Shown here: one piece after another, positions 45,316 to 54,393 of the stretch
How positions within the stretch are numbered: position 1 is the stretch's first letter
Layout: the number at the start of each line of letters is the position of its first letter
NCBI GenBank assembly: GCA_942491665.1
Contig: CALOBR010000020.1
Coordinates: 248,001 to 312,000 of the forward strand
Length of the DNA stretch: 64,000 nt
From: CAVQGZ01 sp942491665
Lineage (GTDB): Bacteria > Actinomycetota > Actinomycetes > Jiangellales > Jiangellaceae
Direction: 5' to 3'
Notes under the pieces: model-generated
Told to the model about the DNA's origin: nothing
What the model saw: the letters and a program-made list of their open reading frames with translations, nothing else
Databases searched by the model: none
Made by a program: the position numbers and the translations under genes

Positions 45316-47016
45316 GTGGCCGTAGAGACGGACGACGGCGACCTGGCCATGCGCGGGTGGAGTGACCTGCAGAGCGAGGTCGGCCCGCAAGGAGGACCGG
45401 TACTCTGCTGGCTCCTCGCCCAGTTCGTGGACGACAACTCACCAACCCTCGTGGCCGGACCGCACGGACATGACGTCGTGGCGACCGTGGGTCAGTCCAA
45501 GGGGCGCGTCGACGTCCACATGCGCGGCCGACCGGACGCCCGGGTCATACGGCGCGCGCTCGACGCGGGGACCTCCGCCACGATAACGCGTGGCGGTCTT
45601 GGGACCCTCCCGGACGGCCCGTACGATCTTGTCGTCGCGCTCGACGGCTGGTCCCGGCTTCACTCACCAGAAGATCCAACCCCGCGCGCAGAGGCTGCTT
45701 TGGACCGCCTGCTGGCAGCAACGTCCGATCGTGGCGTCCTGATCGTCGGGCTACCCAACAGCATCGGCGTCGAGGCCTTGGTTCGTCTTCCCGCCCCGGA
45801 GTCGGACTGGAGCGACTCCAGCTGGACCGAACCACCGTCGCCGGCTGACCCTTCCTTGGGAAGCGTGTCTGGCCTGTTCCGTAGGCTGTCAGAACGCGGA
45901 TTCGCTGCGCGCAGCCTGGCGCTTTTTCCGACGTTCCGACGCCCGTCCGCCCTTGTTGACGAGTCGCTGCTGTCTGCTTGCGACCCCGGCATGGTCCGGC
46001 GTCTCTATCCCGCGCACCGGACAGACGACGGCTGGAGTGAGGTTCTTCAGGACCCACGCAGCATCGCTGGTCGGGTGCTGGAGCACGGGCTCGGCTACGC
46101 GCTGGCACCGGGCTGGGTCATCGTGGCTAGCAGTGACAGGGAACGCATCGCTGTACCGTCCGACCTGTTGGCGGCTTCCGACGGAGCGCCATCCCCGTGG
46201 ACGGTTCTCACCACTTCTGATGCCGGCAGCCCTGCAGCCCGGGTTCCTCGAACCGAAACCGAGCCACGAGTCGAGAGGGGACCGCTGGCACGGGACTTCT
46301 CCGCCGCTGGCGCCGGCTCCTTCGCGGATCGATCTCTCGAGGACGACCTGCTCGACTCCGTGACCCTTCCAGACCTCCCAACTACACGACGCCTTCTCCG
46401 CACCTACGCCACCTGGATGCGATCGCAGGCAAACGAGTCAGGCTGCGTCGGCGGGTCCCTGGTGTTCGCGACACTGGACAACGTGTGCGTTGCCACCGAT
46501 GGACCGGTCGTCCAAGACTCGTCCTGGATATGGAACGAGCCCGTGGTGGTCGACATCGCCGTCGGACGGGGCCTCCGCAGACTGGCATCCCGAATCGTCA
46601 TGTCGGGGCTGCGTCACCCCTGGCCAGGAATGACCACGACGGATCTGACCTACCACTTGGCCGCGATGTCCGGCTTCACTCCCGACGCGACAACCATGGC
46701 GATGGCGATCGACCTCGAAGCGACGTTAGCCGCAGCGATTCGTGGGGGAGGTCCCGCCGAGAAGCACCGGATCGCCGTGAGTCTCGCGGCCACAGGTGCC
46801 TCACCTCCCGACATCGTCGGGCTCCGCGAGGCACGTACGGCGCTCTCCGTCGCCTACACGGATCTTTCCACCGTGCAGGCACAAGCTGCCGAGCTCGACG
46901 TCGAGATACGTCGCCTTCGTCGAAAACTGAACCGGGCTTGGTCCGAGAGCCAGCACGGCGGCCCCGAACCCCGGACAGCAGCCATCAGCGCCGCTCAGCC
47001 CTCAAGCGACTCCTGA
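45316..47016 (+). CDS. Uncharacterised 566-residue protein, partly Rossmann-like
   Basis: No family was recognised. Residues about 25-170 alternate beta/alpha (LVAGPHGHDVVATVGQ, YDLVVALDGWSRLHS, DRGVLIVGLPNSIGVEALV) in a way reminiscent of class I methyltransferases but without a glycine-rich SAM motif. The middle is Ser/Pro/Arg rich. Residues about 375-470 form another ordered region, and 490-545 are a charged coiled coil (AQAAELDVEIRRLRRKLNRAW). It starts GTG 45316, 3 bp after the previous gene, after GAGAGGA, so it is in the same operon. It is possibly a scaffold or modifying enzyme of the same polymer. Confidence 0.55.
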   Translation: MAVETDDGDLAMRGWSDLQSEVGPQGGPVLCWLLAQFVDDNSPTLVAGPHGHDVVATVGQSKGRVDVHMRGRPDARVIRRALDAGTSATITRGGLGTLPDGPYDLVVALDGWSRLHSPEDPTPRAEAALDRLLAATSDRGVLIVGLPNSIGVEALVRLPAPESDWSDSSWTEPPSPADPSLGSVSGLFRRLSERGFAARSLALFPTFRRPSALVDESLLSACDPGMVRRLYPAHRTDDGWSEVLQDPRSIAGRVLEHGLGYALAPGWVIVASSDRERIAVPSDLLAASDGAPSPWTVLTTSDAGSPAARVPRTETEPRVERGPLARDFSAAGAGSFADRSLEDDLLDSVTLPDLPTTRRLLRTYATWMRSQANESGCVGGSLVFATLDNVCVATDGPVVQDSSWIWNEPVVVDIAVGRGLRRLASRIVMSGLRHPWPGMTTTDLTYHLAAMSGFTPDATTMAMAIDLEATLAAAIRGGGPAEKHRIAVSLAATGASPPDIVGLREARTALSVAYTDLSTVQAQAAELDVEIRRLRRKLNRAWSESQHGGPEPRTAAISAAQPSSDS

Positions 47017-47062
47017 GCGCAGAGCGCGACTGATCAGCGGCCACCGTACGGGTGCGTGCCAG

Positions 47063-49381
47063 TCATTGCCGGACGGCGAAGACCGCCACCGCTTCGTTGT
47101 CGAAGACCTTGTCCGCGTATCGACTCAGGCCGCCGGAGACGTCTCCTGCCCGACGAACGCCCACGAGGTAGTCGACGCCATATTCGTCGCGGAGTTCAGC
47201 CACGGCGACCTTGGACGGGTTCGAGAAGACCTCCTCGGAAGCAGCGAGCCGATCAGGCCACGGACTTGGCTGACGGAAGCCATGCAAGCCACCCTCTCCG
47301 TGCTGAGCCGCGGCCTCCGGCGAGTAGGCCCAGCCTTCTAGGAGGACGCGGCGACCCGACAACCCACTCAACCAGAACGACCGGGCGTCGCAGTTGGGGG
47401 TGGTCTCGACCCGAAGGCAGTGGACGTTGGTCGCGATGATCGCATCGTCGGGGAGGTTGTCCCGCACCCACAGTGCGGCCTCTTGCTCAGCCCGAGTCAC
47501 GAACAGTGCAGACTCCTCATCGACCACGACCGGAGTAGGTGCGAGAGTTCGCTCGATCTGCGTTGCCACGGCTTGGACGTATCCAGGAACGGCCATCCCG
47601 ATCACGGCCGCCACAGCAATCGTCGGGCCGACCATCGGCGCCAGCCGCACGCGCCTCGATGCGAACCACCACGCGGCGGCCAATGCTGCGCCAACACCTG
47701 CAGCGGTCGCCAATGGCACGAGCAGACGGTCGGGGGCTCCCACGTCCGCCGCGTCGCCAACCACTCGAGGCACGATCCAACTGGCAAGCACCGCGACCGC
47801 CGCCCCTACCCCGAGGCCGACAACGACCACCCTGGTTCGCATCGGCAGGTCCAGACTCACCGAGCTCAACAGCCACACGGACAGGACCGCCGAGAGGGGC
47901 GCTGCGCTCATCAGGAAGTATGCCTGACTCAACCCGCTGTGGTCGATCAGCAGGTACGCCCCCCACGCAGCTACCAGCGCTGCCGATAGCAGCCATGCGG
48001 CTGGGTCTCCGCGAACACTGGGGTAGGCAAGACCAAGAAGGCCCACAAGCCTCGGCAGGTTGCCGACGATGATCCAGGCCAGCAGAGCGATGGCGACCGC
48101 CCACGCCTGCACGGTCGACAGCGAATCGAGAAGCCAGCCCGTACTGGTCCCCAGGAGAGCCGTGTCGCCTGTCAGCTCCCGGTACAGCCCGATGCCCCGC
48201 ATGAAGCCGAGGAACGTGATGTTGTCGGTGCTGCTGCCAGCCGCAAGCCTTTGCGACAACGCCCACAGCCCGAGCATCGAGACCGTGGCCACGACCATGG
48301 CCCAGGGCAGGCGGCGCGCCACGATGGCCCGAACAACCGAGGCAGCGGCACTTCCCACGATCATCAGGGGTAGGACGGTTGGCTTGGACCCGGACGCCGC
48401 GAAGACCACGAGCGCCCCGTACAGCCAGCCTGCTGAGCCGACTTCGTCGCGGCAAAGGTCGACCAGGAAGATGAAGGCGACCGCCGCGAGCGGGTACGCG
48501 AGCAGCTGGGTCGGGCTCAGATACGTCAAGGCTCCACCGCCGGACGGCGGCATCGCCGGCCAGAGGTATCCCCCGCTTGCTGCAAGGTGGGCCAACCATG
48601 CCGCTACTGGCCCGGTCCAGTCGATGCCTGTGACTCGCCTCGCCAGTACGACGACTGTCAGCACGGCCAGCGCGGCCATGACTACCGGGAACAGGCGGAG
48701 AAGCACGGTCTCGGGGGGCACCCCGGATGCTGTCTCGGCGATGGCCATGTGGAGGTGGGCGAAGTAGTGGTACGTCAACGGCTCCCCCGCCACCTGGGGC
48801 AGCTGCAGGGGTCCGGGCTTGAGGACGTCCTGATTGACCGACAGGTGCCACCAGAGGTCTTGGTACACCTGGCTGTCTCGGGGTGGCAGGGCCGCTGAGC
48901 TGAAGTTCAGGGCCATGCCGGAGACGGCGGCGAACGTGACCAATGCGGTGGCCCCAAGCTGGGCGGTCGTCTCGCGATGGACGTAGCCGCCGAACCACCA
49001 GTGGGTACGAAGCCTGGGGACGAGCCAGAACGCTCCGTACACCGCTATCCACCACCAGCGGACCAGTGGTTCGAACCCGACGGAGGTCAGTAGCACCCCC
49101 ACCGCGATCTCCAGGGCCAGCCCGGTGGCGGCACCAAGAACGACGTCTTCGATGAGTGACCGAGGACGTCCTCGCAGGGATCGGTGCACCAGCATCCCAG
49201 GGCCCAGTACCGCGACGATCCAATAGGCGGCGTAGCGCAGCAGCTCCGACGGCTCGACACCACTGCGCACCAGCAGAGCCGTGGTGGCAATCCCCACGAG
49301 CGGCCACGGCACCCATCGTGGGTCAAACCTTCGCGACGTCGGTCCTGGGGCAGGTGCCCGGATCACCACTGTCTCGGTCAC
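47063..49381 (-). CDS. Polytopic membrane protein, GT-C-like
   Basis: 772-residue membrane protein. About 13 hydrophobic helices lie between residues 20 and 640, with an early extracytoplasmic loop containing NFSSAALPPRDSQVYQDLWWHLSVNQD, whose acidic residues resemble the GT-C Asp/Glu pocket. The final 130 residues are soluble (RAEQEAALWVRDNLPDDAIIATNVHCLR, RVLLEGWAYSPEAAAQ), as in lipid-linked-sugar transferases of GT39/83 type. GTG 49381 overlaps the stop of the epimerase gene by GTGA. Donor and acceptor are unknown. Confidence 0.7.
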   Translation of the reverse strand: MTETVVIRAPAPGPTSRRFDPRWVPWPLVGIATTALLVRSGVEPSELLRYAAYWIVAVLGPGMLVHRSLRGRPRSLIEDVVLGAATGLALEIAVGVLLTSVGFEPLVRWWWIAVYGAFWLVPRLRTHWWFGGYVHRETTAQLGATALVTFAAVSGMALNFSSAALPPRDSQVYQDLWWHLSVNQDVLKPGPLQLPQVAGEPLTYHYFAHLHMAIAETASGVPPETVLLRLFPVVMAALAVLTVVVLARRVTGIDWTGPVAAWLAHLAASGGYLWPAMPPSGGGALTYLSPTQLLAYPLAAVAFIFLVDLCRDEVGSAGWLYGALVVFAASGSKPTVLPLMIVGSAAASVVRAIVARRLPWAMVVATVSMLGLWALSQRLAAGSSTDNITFLGFMRGIGLYRELTGDTALLGTSTGWLLDSLSTVQAWAVAIALLAWIIVGNLPRLVGLLGLAYPSVRGDPAAWLLSAALVAAWGAYLLIDHSGLSQAYFLMSAAPLSAVLSVWLLSSVSLDLPMRTRVVVVGLGVGAAVAVLASWIVPRVVGDAADVGAPDRLLVPLATAAGVGAALAAAWWFASRRVRLAPMVGPTIAVAAVIGMAVPGYVQAVATQIERTLAPTPVVVDEESALFVTRAEQEAALWVRDNLPDDAIIATNVHCLRVETTPNCDARSFWLSGLSGRRVLLEGWAYSPEAAAQHGEGGLHGFRQPSPWPDRLAASEEVFSNPSKVAVAELRDEYGVDYLVGVRRAGDVSGGLSRYADKVFDNEAVAVFAVRQ

Positions 49382-50319
49382 AGGCGAGCCTCGCGAAGTC
49401 GGGCACTCACGTCGAGCAAGGTGGCATGGACCCCGGCCGGGAAGGGGGTAAGGGCCTGACGATCCATGTCTGTCCACACGACGGACTTGAGTCTGAGGTC
49501 CGTGGACTGGTGCCGCGCCATCGGCGACGCGCCCAGAACGATCGGCAGCCTTCGATGCAGGATGCGGCCCAGGTCGCCCAACACGGCCCCTACCGTGAGC
49601 GCCTGCTGGGACGCGATTACCTTCGTCACGGGCGGGCCCGACAGCTCCCGCAAGCGATCCATGGATGCGACGATCTTGTTGGCGGCATCATCGACGTAGA
49701 TGTAGTCCCGGGTGGTGTCGAGGGAGACGTAGACGTGCAGTGGCCGCCGAAGCAGATGGGCTCGGACGAGTTGGGTGATGAGCCCTTGGGGCTTGGAGAC
49801 ATCCTGTCCGGGCCCGTACAGATTGGCGACCCGCGCGACCAGCAACTGGTTGCCCGTACGAGCCGCCCACCGCGTGGCGGTCGTCTCCATGGCGCGCTTC
49901 GTCTCGCCATACGGCGAGACGGGGCGCGGCGGGCTGCCCTCGTCGAACGGAGGGCTACGAGAACCCGCGTAGACGCCGCCTGCCGACGACACCAGGCACA
50001 GCGACCCCAGGCCTCCACCTCGATGGGCAAGGTTGTCCAGGAGCGCTTCGAACATGTCGAGTTCCTGGTCGAGGCTGCCCTGACTCGAGGCCGTCACCCC
50101 TGCACCGGCACACCAGAAGACAGCCCAGGCTCCCGTTCCCGCCTGCTCAACGAGACTGTCGACGCCAGCCCCCAGCCCAGCCCGCGACTCCCGCTCATCG
50201 GTCCACATGATCGAAGCCGGTGGAACCGCCACCTCACGACCTGAGCGCACGAGCGCCCGTTCCACGCGTGAGCCGAGCATCCCCCCGCGCCCCACGACCC
50301 AGCTGACCCCGTGTGTCAC
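49378..50319 (-). CDS. NAD-dependent epimerase/dehydratase (extended SDR)
   Basis: 313-residue sugar-nucleotide-type SDR. The N-terminal WVVGRGGMLGSRVERAL is the NAD(P) loop, CLVSSAGGVYAG supplies the catalytic Ser region, and VSPYGETKRAMETTATRW carries YxxxK. DYIYVDDAANKIVASMDRL is typical of the C-terminal half. The precise reaction is unknown. It lies in a run of five overlapping leftward genes, coupled to the glycosyltransferase before it and the GT-C protein after it. Confidence 0.8.
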   Translation of the reverse strand: MTHGVSWVVGRGGMLGSRVERALVRSGREVAVPPASIMWTDERESRAGLGAGVDSLVEQAGTGAWAVFWCAGAGVTASSQGSLDQELDMFEALLDNLAHRGGGLGSLCLVSSAGGVYAGSRSPPFDEGSPPRPVSPYGETKRAMETTATRWAARTGNQLLVARVANLYGPGQDVSKPQGLITQLVRAHLLRRPLHVYVSLDTTRDYIYVDDAANKIVASMDRLRELSGPPVTKVIASQQALTVGAVLGDLGRILHRRLPIVLGASPMARHQSTDLRLKSVVWTDMDRQALTPFPAGVHATLLDVSARLREARL

Positions 50320-51296
50320 GTACCCACCGGACGGCCTAGAGGTCCATCAGAGGGGTCACTCACTATCAAGTACGGCGGCTTGCCCATGGCCATGTTCACC
50401 GCGACCCCGAGATACTCAGCCATCATCCCCAGCGAGAACAGGATCGCACCGGTACCCAGCAGGATCACCACGATGACGCTGGCCCAGCCTTCCACCGGGA
50501 TGCTCTCGGTGAACGCGGCCACAAGGACGAAGACCGCCGCGGCTACGCCGATGAGAGCGATGACGACCCCGGCTCCCGACACCACACGAAGAGCCCGCGT
50601 ACCTGAGGACAGCACCAGCCGCCAGAAGTGGGACAGCAGCCGACGAAAGGAGTAGCCCGACGGACGGTCGGCCTCCTCCCTCAGCGAGACCGGGGAATGG
50701 GCAACGCGGTCAGACACCCACCCCAGGGCCACGTCGAGGTAGACGCCGGCTCCGGCGTATGCCGCAACACTGCGACCGAGCTCGCCCAGCACCAAGCGAT
50801 AGCTCTGGAAGGACGACACCGAGCCGCCAGCAAGAAACGTACCGAACAGCCACTTCGCGGTCGAAGACGCAGCGTTGCGCACGGCTCCATGGGGCGCGGG
50901 GTTGAGCGGCTCCGCATAGACCAGAGAAGCCTGCTCCGACATCGCCCGGTCAAGCAGCTCGCCGACGAACCGAGGGTCGTGCTGTCCGTCTTCGTCCATA
51001 GTGACGATCCAGTCGCCACCCGAGGACGCCATGCCGGCCAGCGTTGCCGAGTGCTGGCCGAAGTTGCGGCTCAACCACACGGGACGGACCGCCTCGTGCT
51101 TGCCTGCCAGCTCACGAATCACGGCGTCCGAGCGGTCCGGACCGCGATCGTGGACCAGCAGCACCTCCGAGACGCGGAACACGTGTCCCATCGCCGTCTC
51201 CTGGACATCCATGAGGGGCAGCAGCTCCCCGACCAGCTCTGTGAGCGTGGTCTCACCGCGGTACACCGGAATGACCACGCTGACCAGGTGAGGCAC
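50316..51296 (-). CDS. Family 2 glycosyltransferase, GtrB/ArnC-like
   Basis: 326-residue enzyme making a polyprenyl-phosphate-linked sugar. It shows VSVVIPVYRGETTLTELV, VLLVHDRGPDRSDAVI, LSRNFGQHSATLAGMASSGGDWIVTMDEDGQHDP (DED/DGQ-type site) and two C-terminal TM helices (GAGVVIALIGVAAAVFVLVAAF and SVIVVILLGTGAILFSLGMM). A GtrA-family protein is encoded two genes upstream, completing a GtrA/GtrB-type module. Confidence 0.87.
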   Translation of the reverse strand: MPHLVSVVIPVYRGETTLTELVGELLPLMDVQETAMGHVFRVSEVLLVHDRGPDRSDAVIRELAGKHEAVRPVWLSRNFGQHSATLAGMASSGGDWIVTMDEDGQHDPRFVGELLDRAMSEQASLVYAEPLNPAPHGAVRNAASSTAKWLFGTFLAGGSVSSFQSYRLVLGELGRSVAAYAGAGVYLDVALGWVSDRVAHSPVSLREEADRPSGYSFRRLLSHFWRLVLSSGTRALRVVSGAGVVIALIGVAAAVFVLVAAFTESIPVEGWASVIVVILLGTGAILFSLGMMAEYLGVAVNMAMGKPPYLIVSDPSDGPLGRPVGT

Positions 51297-51300
51297 TCAG

Positions 51301-52149
51301 TCAGCCTACGGGAGGCGCTATCCGACTCGACCACGCTGTGTAGGCAACACGCCGCATCACAGCGTTCGTGTAGGCACGCACGGCTCCCAATCGATAGTCG
51401 TTCGTCGTCACTGCCGAGTGCTCGGCTGCGGTCTGGCGGCCCAAAGCCACCGTCTGTCGAGCTTGCTCCCTCATCAGCGTGACGCTCCACTGGCTGCTGC
51501 TCACTCTGAACGCAGCGAGAACCATCGGAAGGGCGTAGAGGTCACCCTGTCGAAGCACGCGCAGGTACATATCGACGTCGATCAGGTACGCCTTGTCTGG
51601 CGACCACATCCCCGCCGCGTCCAGGGCTTCACGCCGAAAGAGCACGCACGCCGGCTCCCCGAAGATGTTGCCACCCGACCGGACGCTGCGCCGGATCGCC
51701 AGTGTCCCATCGACCTGGCCGTCAAGACCGGCCAGACCACGGGCCCTCACCAACGTCCGTCCTGAGGCGTCAACCACATCACGCGGAGAGGCGACCATCG
51801 CGGCGCCCGGATGGGTACGCAACATCCTTGCCTGCTCGGCGATACACCTAGGGTGGAGCAGGTCGTCGGCACACACCAGCTTGACGAACTCGCCACGGGC
51901 CTCGCCCGTGACACGGTTCCAGTTCCGGGCTGCTCCTCCGCCGGCGGGCGTACGTAGCAGCCGAACGCGTGGGTCGTCGGCGTAACGGGCGAGCACATCC
52001 CATGTCTCGTCAGCTGAGGCATGATCGGCGACTACCAGCTCGAAGTCCTCGAACGTCTGTCCGAGGATCGACGCTATCGTGGCGGCCACGAAGGCGGCGT
52101 TGTTGTAGGCAGGAACCACTATGGAGACCGGCGGCCGCGCTGCACTCAC
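51301..52149 (-). CDS. Family 2 glycosyltransferase
   Basis: 282-residue soluble GT2 enzyme: VSIVVPAYNNAAFVAATIASIL, FELVVADHASADETWDVL, FVKLVCADDLLHPRCI (metal-binding ADD) and KAYLIDVDMYLRVLRQGDLY, consistent with the acceptor-side Asp. It should extend the glycan on a lipid carrier. GTG 52149 overlaps the gtrA-like stop by GTGA. Sugar specificity is unknown. Confidence 0.85.
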   Translation of the reverse strand: MSAARPPVSIVVPAYNNAAFVAATIASILGQTFEDFELVVADHASADETWDVLARYADDPRVRLLRTPAGGGAARNWNRVTGEARGEFVKLVCADDLLHPRCIAEQARMLRTHPGAAMVASPRDVVDASGRTLVRARGLAGLDGQVDGTLAIRRSVRSGGNIFGEPACVLFRREALDAAGMWSPDKAYLIDVDMYLRVLRQGDLYALPMVLAAFRVSSSQWSVTLMREQARQTVALGRQTAAEHSAVTTNDYRLGAVRAYTNAVMRRVAYTAWSSRIAPPVG

Positions 52150-52673
52150 GTCGAGGCCACGTGAGAGGCGCGGGCCGGCCGTCGGAACGCGAAGTACTTC
52201 TGTCCGACATAGGACACAACCGCGGTGATCGGAACAATCACGAATTGCGCCGGGATCGGGGCCAGGCCGAGTACCTCCACCGCAAGGGGTAGCAGGGCGA
52301 GGTTGATGCCGAATCCGGTGAGGTAGACCACCCAGAACCGGGCCAAGTCGCGGAGAACGTGCCCACGCACCGGGAAGACCAACGTCCTCGACAGCACGAA
52401 GGCAGTGAGCACAGCGGCAACGTGGGCCAGCACCAGGCTGGCCATGTAGCCGGCCGCCTGGCCGATCGTCATCTCGAACAGGACGAACCAGAGCGCACCG
52501 ATGCCAGTGTTGGCAACCCCGACGATGACGAACGCGATCTTGTCGTTCTTCACCAGCCCGAGCAGGGGGCCGCGCTTCGGGTCCTGTGTGCCGGACGTGG
52601 GTGCCACCCAGTCGACGGTACTCGGCCGCGTCCCTCCGAGGCTGGATGGGACGGTGGCTACGCTCGCGTCCAT
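52146..52673 (-). CDS. GtrA-family membrane protein
   Basis: Small protein with four TM helices (FVIVGVANTGIGALWFVLFE, GYMASLVLAHVAAVLTAFVLS, RFWVVYLTGFGINLALLPLAV, FVIVPITAVVSYVGQKYFAF), matching GtrA, thought to flip or accept polyprenyl-phosphate sugars. The conserved part begins near residue 25. ATG 52673 is one possible start and overlaps, on the opposite strand, the ATG of the methyltransferase gene; GTG 52607 would shorten the tail and leave room for promoters. It pairs with the GtrB-like enzyme downstream. Confidence 0.82.
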   Translation of the reverse strand: MDASVATVPSSLGGTRPSTVDWVAPTSGTQDPKRGPLLGLVKNDKIAFVIVGVANTGIGALWFVLFEMTIGQAAGYMASLVLAHVAAVLTAFVLSRTLVFPVRGHVLRDLARFWVVYLTGFGINLALLPLAVEVLGLAPIPAQFVIVPITAVVSYVGQKYFAFRRPARASHVAST

Positions 52674-53271
52674 GCCCGAACATGTTTCCGACACGCGTTC
52701 AAGCGCCTACGCGTCCCGACTCTCTCGCCTCCAGGGGGCGCACTGGAAACAGGTCGTTCCCAATCCATATCGGTGGTGGATTCGCCGGCTCAAGCCGGGC
52801 TTCGTGCTCGATGTTGGGTGTGGCGTCGGGCGTACGCTCGCTTTCCTGGACGGGAGCGGCGTCGGGATCGACCACAACCCGGAGATGGTCCGGACATGCA
52901 CCCAACGGGGGCTGACAGCATTCACACCTGACAAGTTCGCTACCTCCCCGTACTGGCAGGACGGCCGTTTCGACTCCCTGCTCGCGCTGCACGTGCTCGA
53001 ACACCTCGAACCCGGTCAGGCTGATCAGCTGCTGACCACATACCTGCCACTGATACGACCCGGGGGTCGCGTCATCCTGGTCACGCCGCAGGAGCGGGGC
53101 TACGCCAGCGATCCATCGCACACCGAGTTCGTGGATGGTGACGCTCTCGTGGATCTCACACGCAGGCATGGACTCCATGTGAGTGGGTGGAAGTCGTTTC
53201 CGTTCCCACGCTGGGCTGGCAACTCCTACATCTACAACGAGTTCAACGTGGTTGCCGCACTGCCAGGCTAA
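52672..53271 (+). CDS. SAM-dependent methyltransferase
   Basis: 199-residue class I methyltransferase of the type encoded in glycan clusters. Motif I is FVLDVGCGVGRTLAFL followed by GSGVGIDHNPEMV. FDSLLALHVLEHLEP is motif IV-like, and LIRPGGRVILVTPQERGY is the post-motif strand. It may methylate a sugar hydroxyl or carboxyl of the surface polymer. It is the only rightward gene in this stretch; its stop overlaps the convergent coiled-coil gene by 4 bp. Confidence 0.85.
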   Translation: MPEHVSDTRSSAYASRLSRLQGAHWKQVVPNPYRWWIRRLKPGFVLDVGCGVGRTLAFLDGSGVGIDHNPEMVRTCTQRGLTAFTPDKFATSPYWQDGRFDSLLALHVLEHLEPGQADQLLTTYLPLIRPGGRVILVTPQERGYASDPSHTEFVDGDALVDLTRRHGLHVSGWKSFPFPRWAGNSYIYNEFNVVAALPG

Positions 53272-53645
53272 CGAGGTCGGATCTGGTCCCTGATCTCGGC
53301 CACCTCAGACTCCAGCCGCTCCAGGCGTTCGACGTACCGCGTCACGGTGAAGAGCCGTGCCCGGATCCGTTCATGCTCGGCTCTCACCTCGTTGAGGAGT
53401 GCAGCGTCGGCTGACGGCGGTTCGGCTCCGCTGATAGCAGCGGCCCCTTGACGTTTCTCCTCGACTCGTGACTCCAGGGCCGCCAGCTGTGGACCCAGCC
53501 GCTGGAGTTCGTTGACCGCCCACGAGATCTCATTCGCCGGCTGCCGGATGCGATCGTCAACCACCTCGGGCACCCGTGCTGAGATCTCTTCGTCGGCCCG
53601 CCAGCGCACCGCACGGTCGAACCGCTGGGACAACCATCGCCTCAT
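53268..53645 (-). CDS. Small coiled-coil protein of glycan clusters (DUF6752-like)
   Basis: 125-residue, highly charged helical protein without TM or signal: RRWLSQRFDRAVRWRADEEI, then heptad-like NELQRLGPQLAALESRVEEK and EHERIRARLFTVTRYVERLERLESEVAEIRDQ. Similar short coiled coils accompany actinobacterial glycosyltransferase clusters; a role in scaffolding or polymer-length control is possible but unproven. A related but frameshifted gene lies at 56.3 kb. Confidence 0.65.
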   Translation of the reverse strand: MRRWLSQRFDRAVRWRADEEISARVPEVVDDRIRQPANEISWAVNELQRLGPQLAALESRVEEKRQGAAAISGAEPPSADAALLNEVRAEHERIRARLFTVTRYVERLERLESEVAEIRDQIRPR

Positions 53646-53660
53646 CGATCCTCGATTCTG

Positions 53661-54308
53661 CTAGCGGAGTAGAGAAGCACGCCCGTCATCGATCCAACCA
53701 CGGACAAGCCGCGACTCGGCGCTGATCAGATGCTCGGGTCCGACGGGGGATGGATCCCCCCAGTGGTGTTCCCAAGACTCCTGGTCGGGGTCGTCCACGA
53801 AGGAGAACCCCGCCAGAGTCAGCGTTGCCTCCGGGAACGCGAGCATGGCCAGCCACACCGCTGTCGTACCCGTTGTCGCCCAGCTCGCGTCGGCGACTGA
53901 GTCCACACCCATGGCCTGCGACAACGGCCCGATCACCTCTCTGTTGGACACAACCAGGTAGCCGAGGTCTTCTGGCCACCAGTGAGGCCACGTCTCCGGC
54001 TCCCAATGGAGGCGGCCCGGCTCCACCATCAGGTAGAGCCGATCTCGGTACCCGTCGAAGAAGAAGGGCGACGCGCGCAGACCTCGGTTGAATACGACCA
54101 GGTCGGCTCGGCTGCCCAACGTCGTCGGTGCACCGCCATCGAGGGCGAATCCGTTCACGCGCACAACGACATCGGCGGAGTCGATGGCGTCGGCACGTTC
54201 AGGGCTCGGCCCGAGCGGTGCATTCCCGACGACAGCCACGCGACGAACGGGGTGATGCGGAGCATACGACTCGGCAAGCGCGCGCAGCGACTCCACAAAT
54301 GGCGGCAC
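53661..54308 (-). CDS. GT29 sialyltransferase-like protein
   Basis: 215-residue protein showing the order of GT29 sialylmotifs: motif L RVAVVGNAPLGPSPERADAI then DSADVVVRVNGFALDG and LGSRADLVVF; motif S ATTGTTAVWLAMLAF followed by LTLAGFSFVDD; a motif III-like WEHHWGD; and motif VS as HLISAE, which fits HxxxxE. GT29 enzymes transfer CMP-activated nonulosonic acids, so with the pse genes this may be the pseudaminic acid transferase. GTG 54308 is used; GTG 54353 would add 15 residues. It has no TM or signal, so it should act in the cytosol. The family is mainly eukaryotic, with scattered bacterial members. Confidence 0.65.
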   Translation of the reverse strand: MPPFVESLRALAESYAPHHPVRRVAVVGNAPLGPSPERADAIDSADVVVRVNGFALDGGAPTTLGSRADLVVFNRGLRASPFFFDGYRDRLYLMVEPGRLHWEPETWPHWWPEDLGYLVVSNREVIGPLSQAMGVDSVADASWATTGTTAVWLAMLAFPEATLTLAGFSFVDDPDQESWEHHWGDPSPVGPEHLISAESRLVRGWIDDGRASLLR

Positions 54309-54393
54309 ACGACCGACTCTAGGGCGTCCGGCTAGGCAGAGATCGGCCCGCACCGTCAGGCAACACCGGAGCCCCAGGCGCTACCCTCACCAG

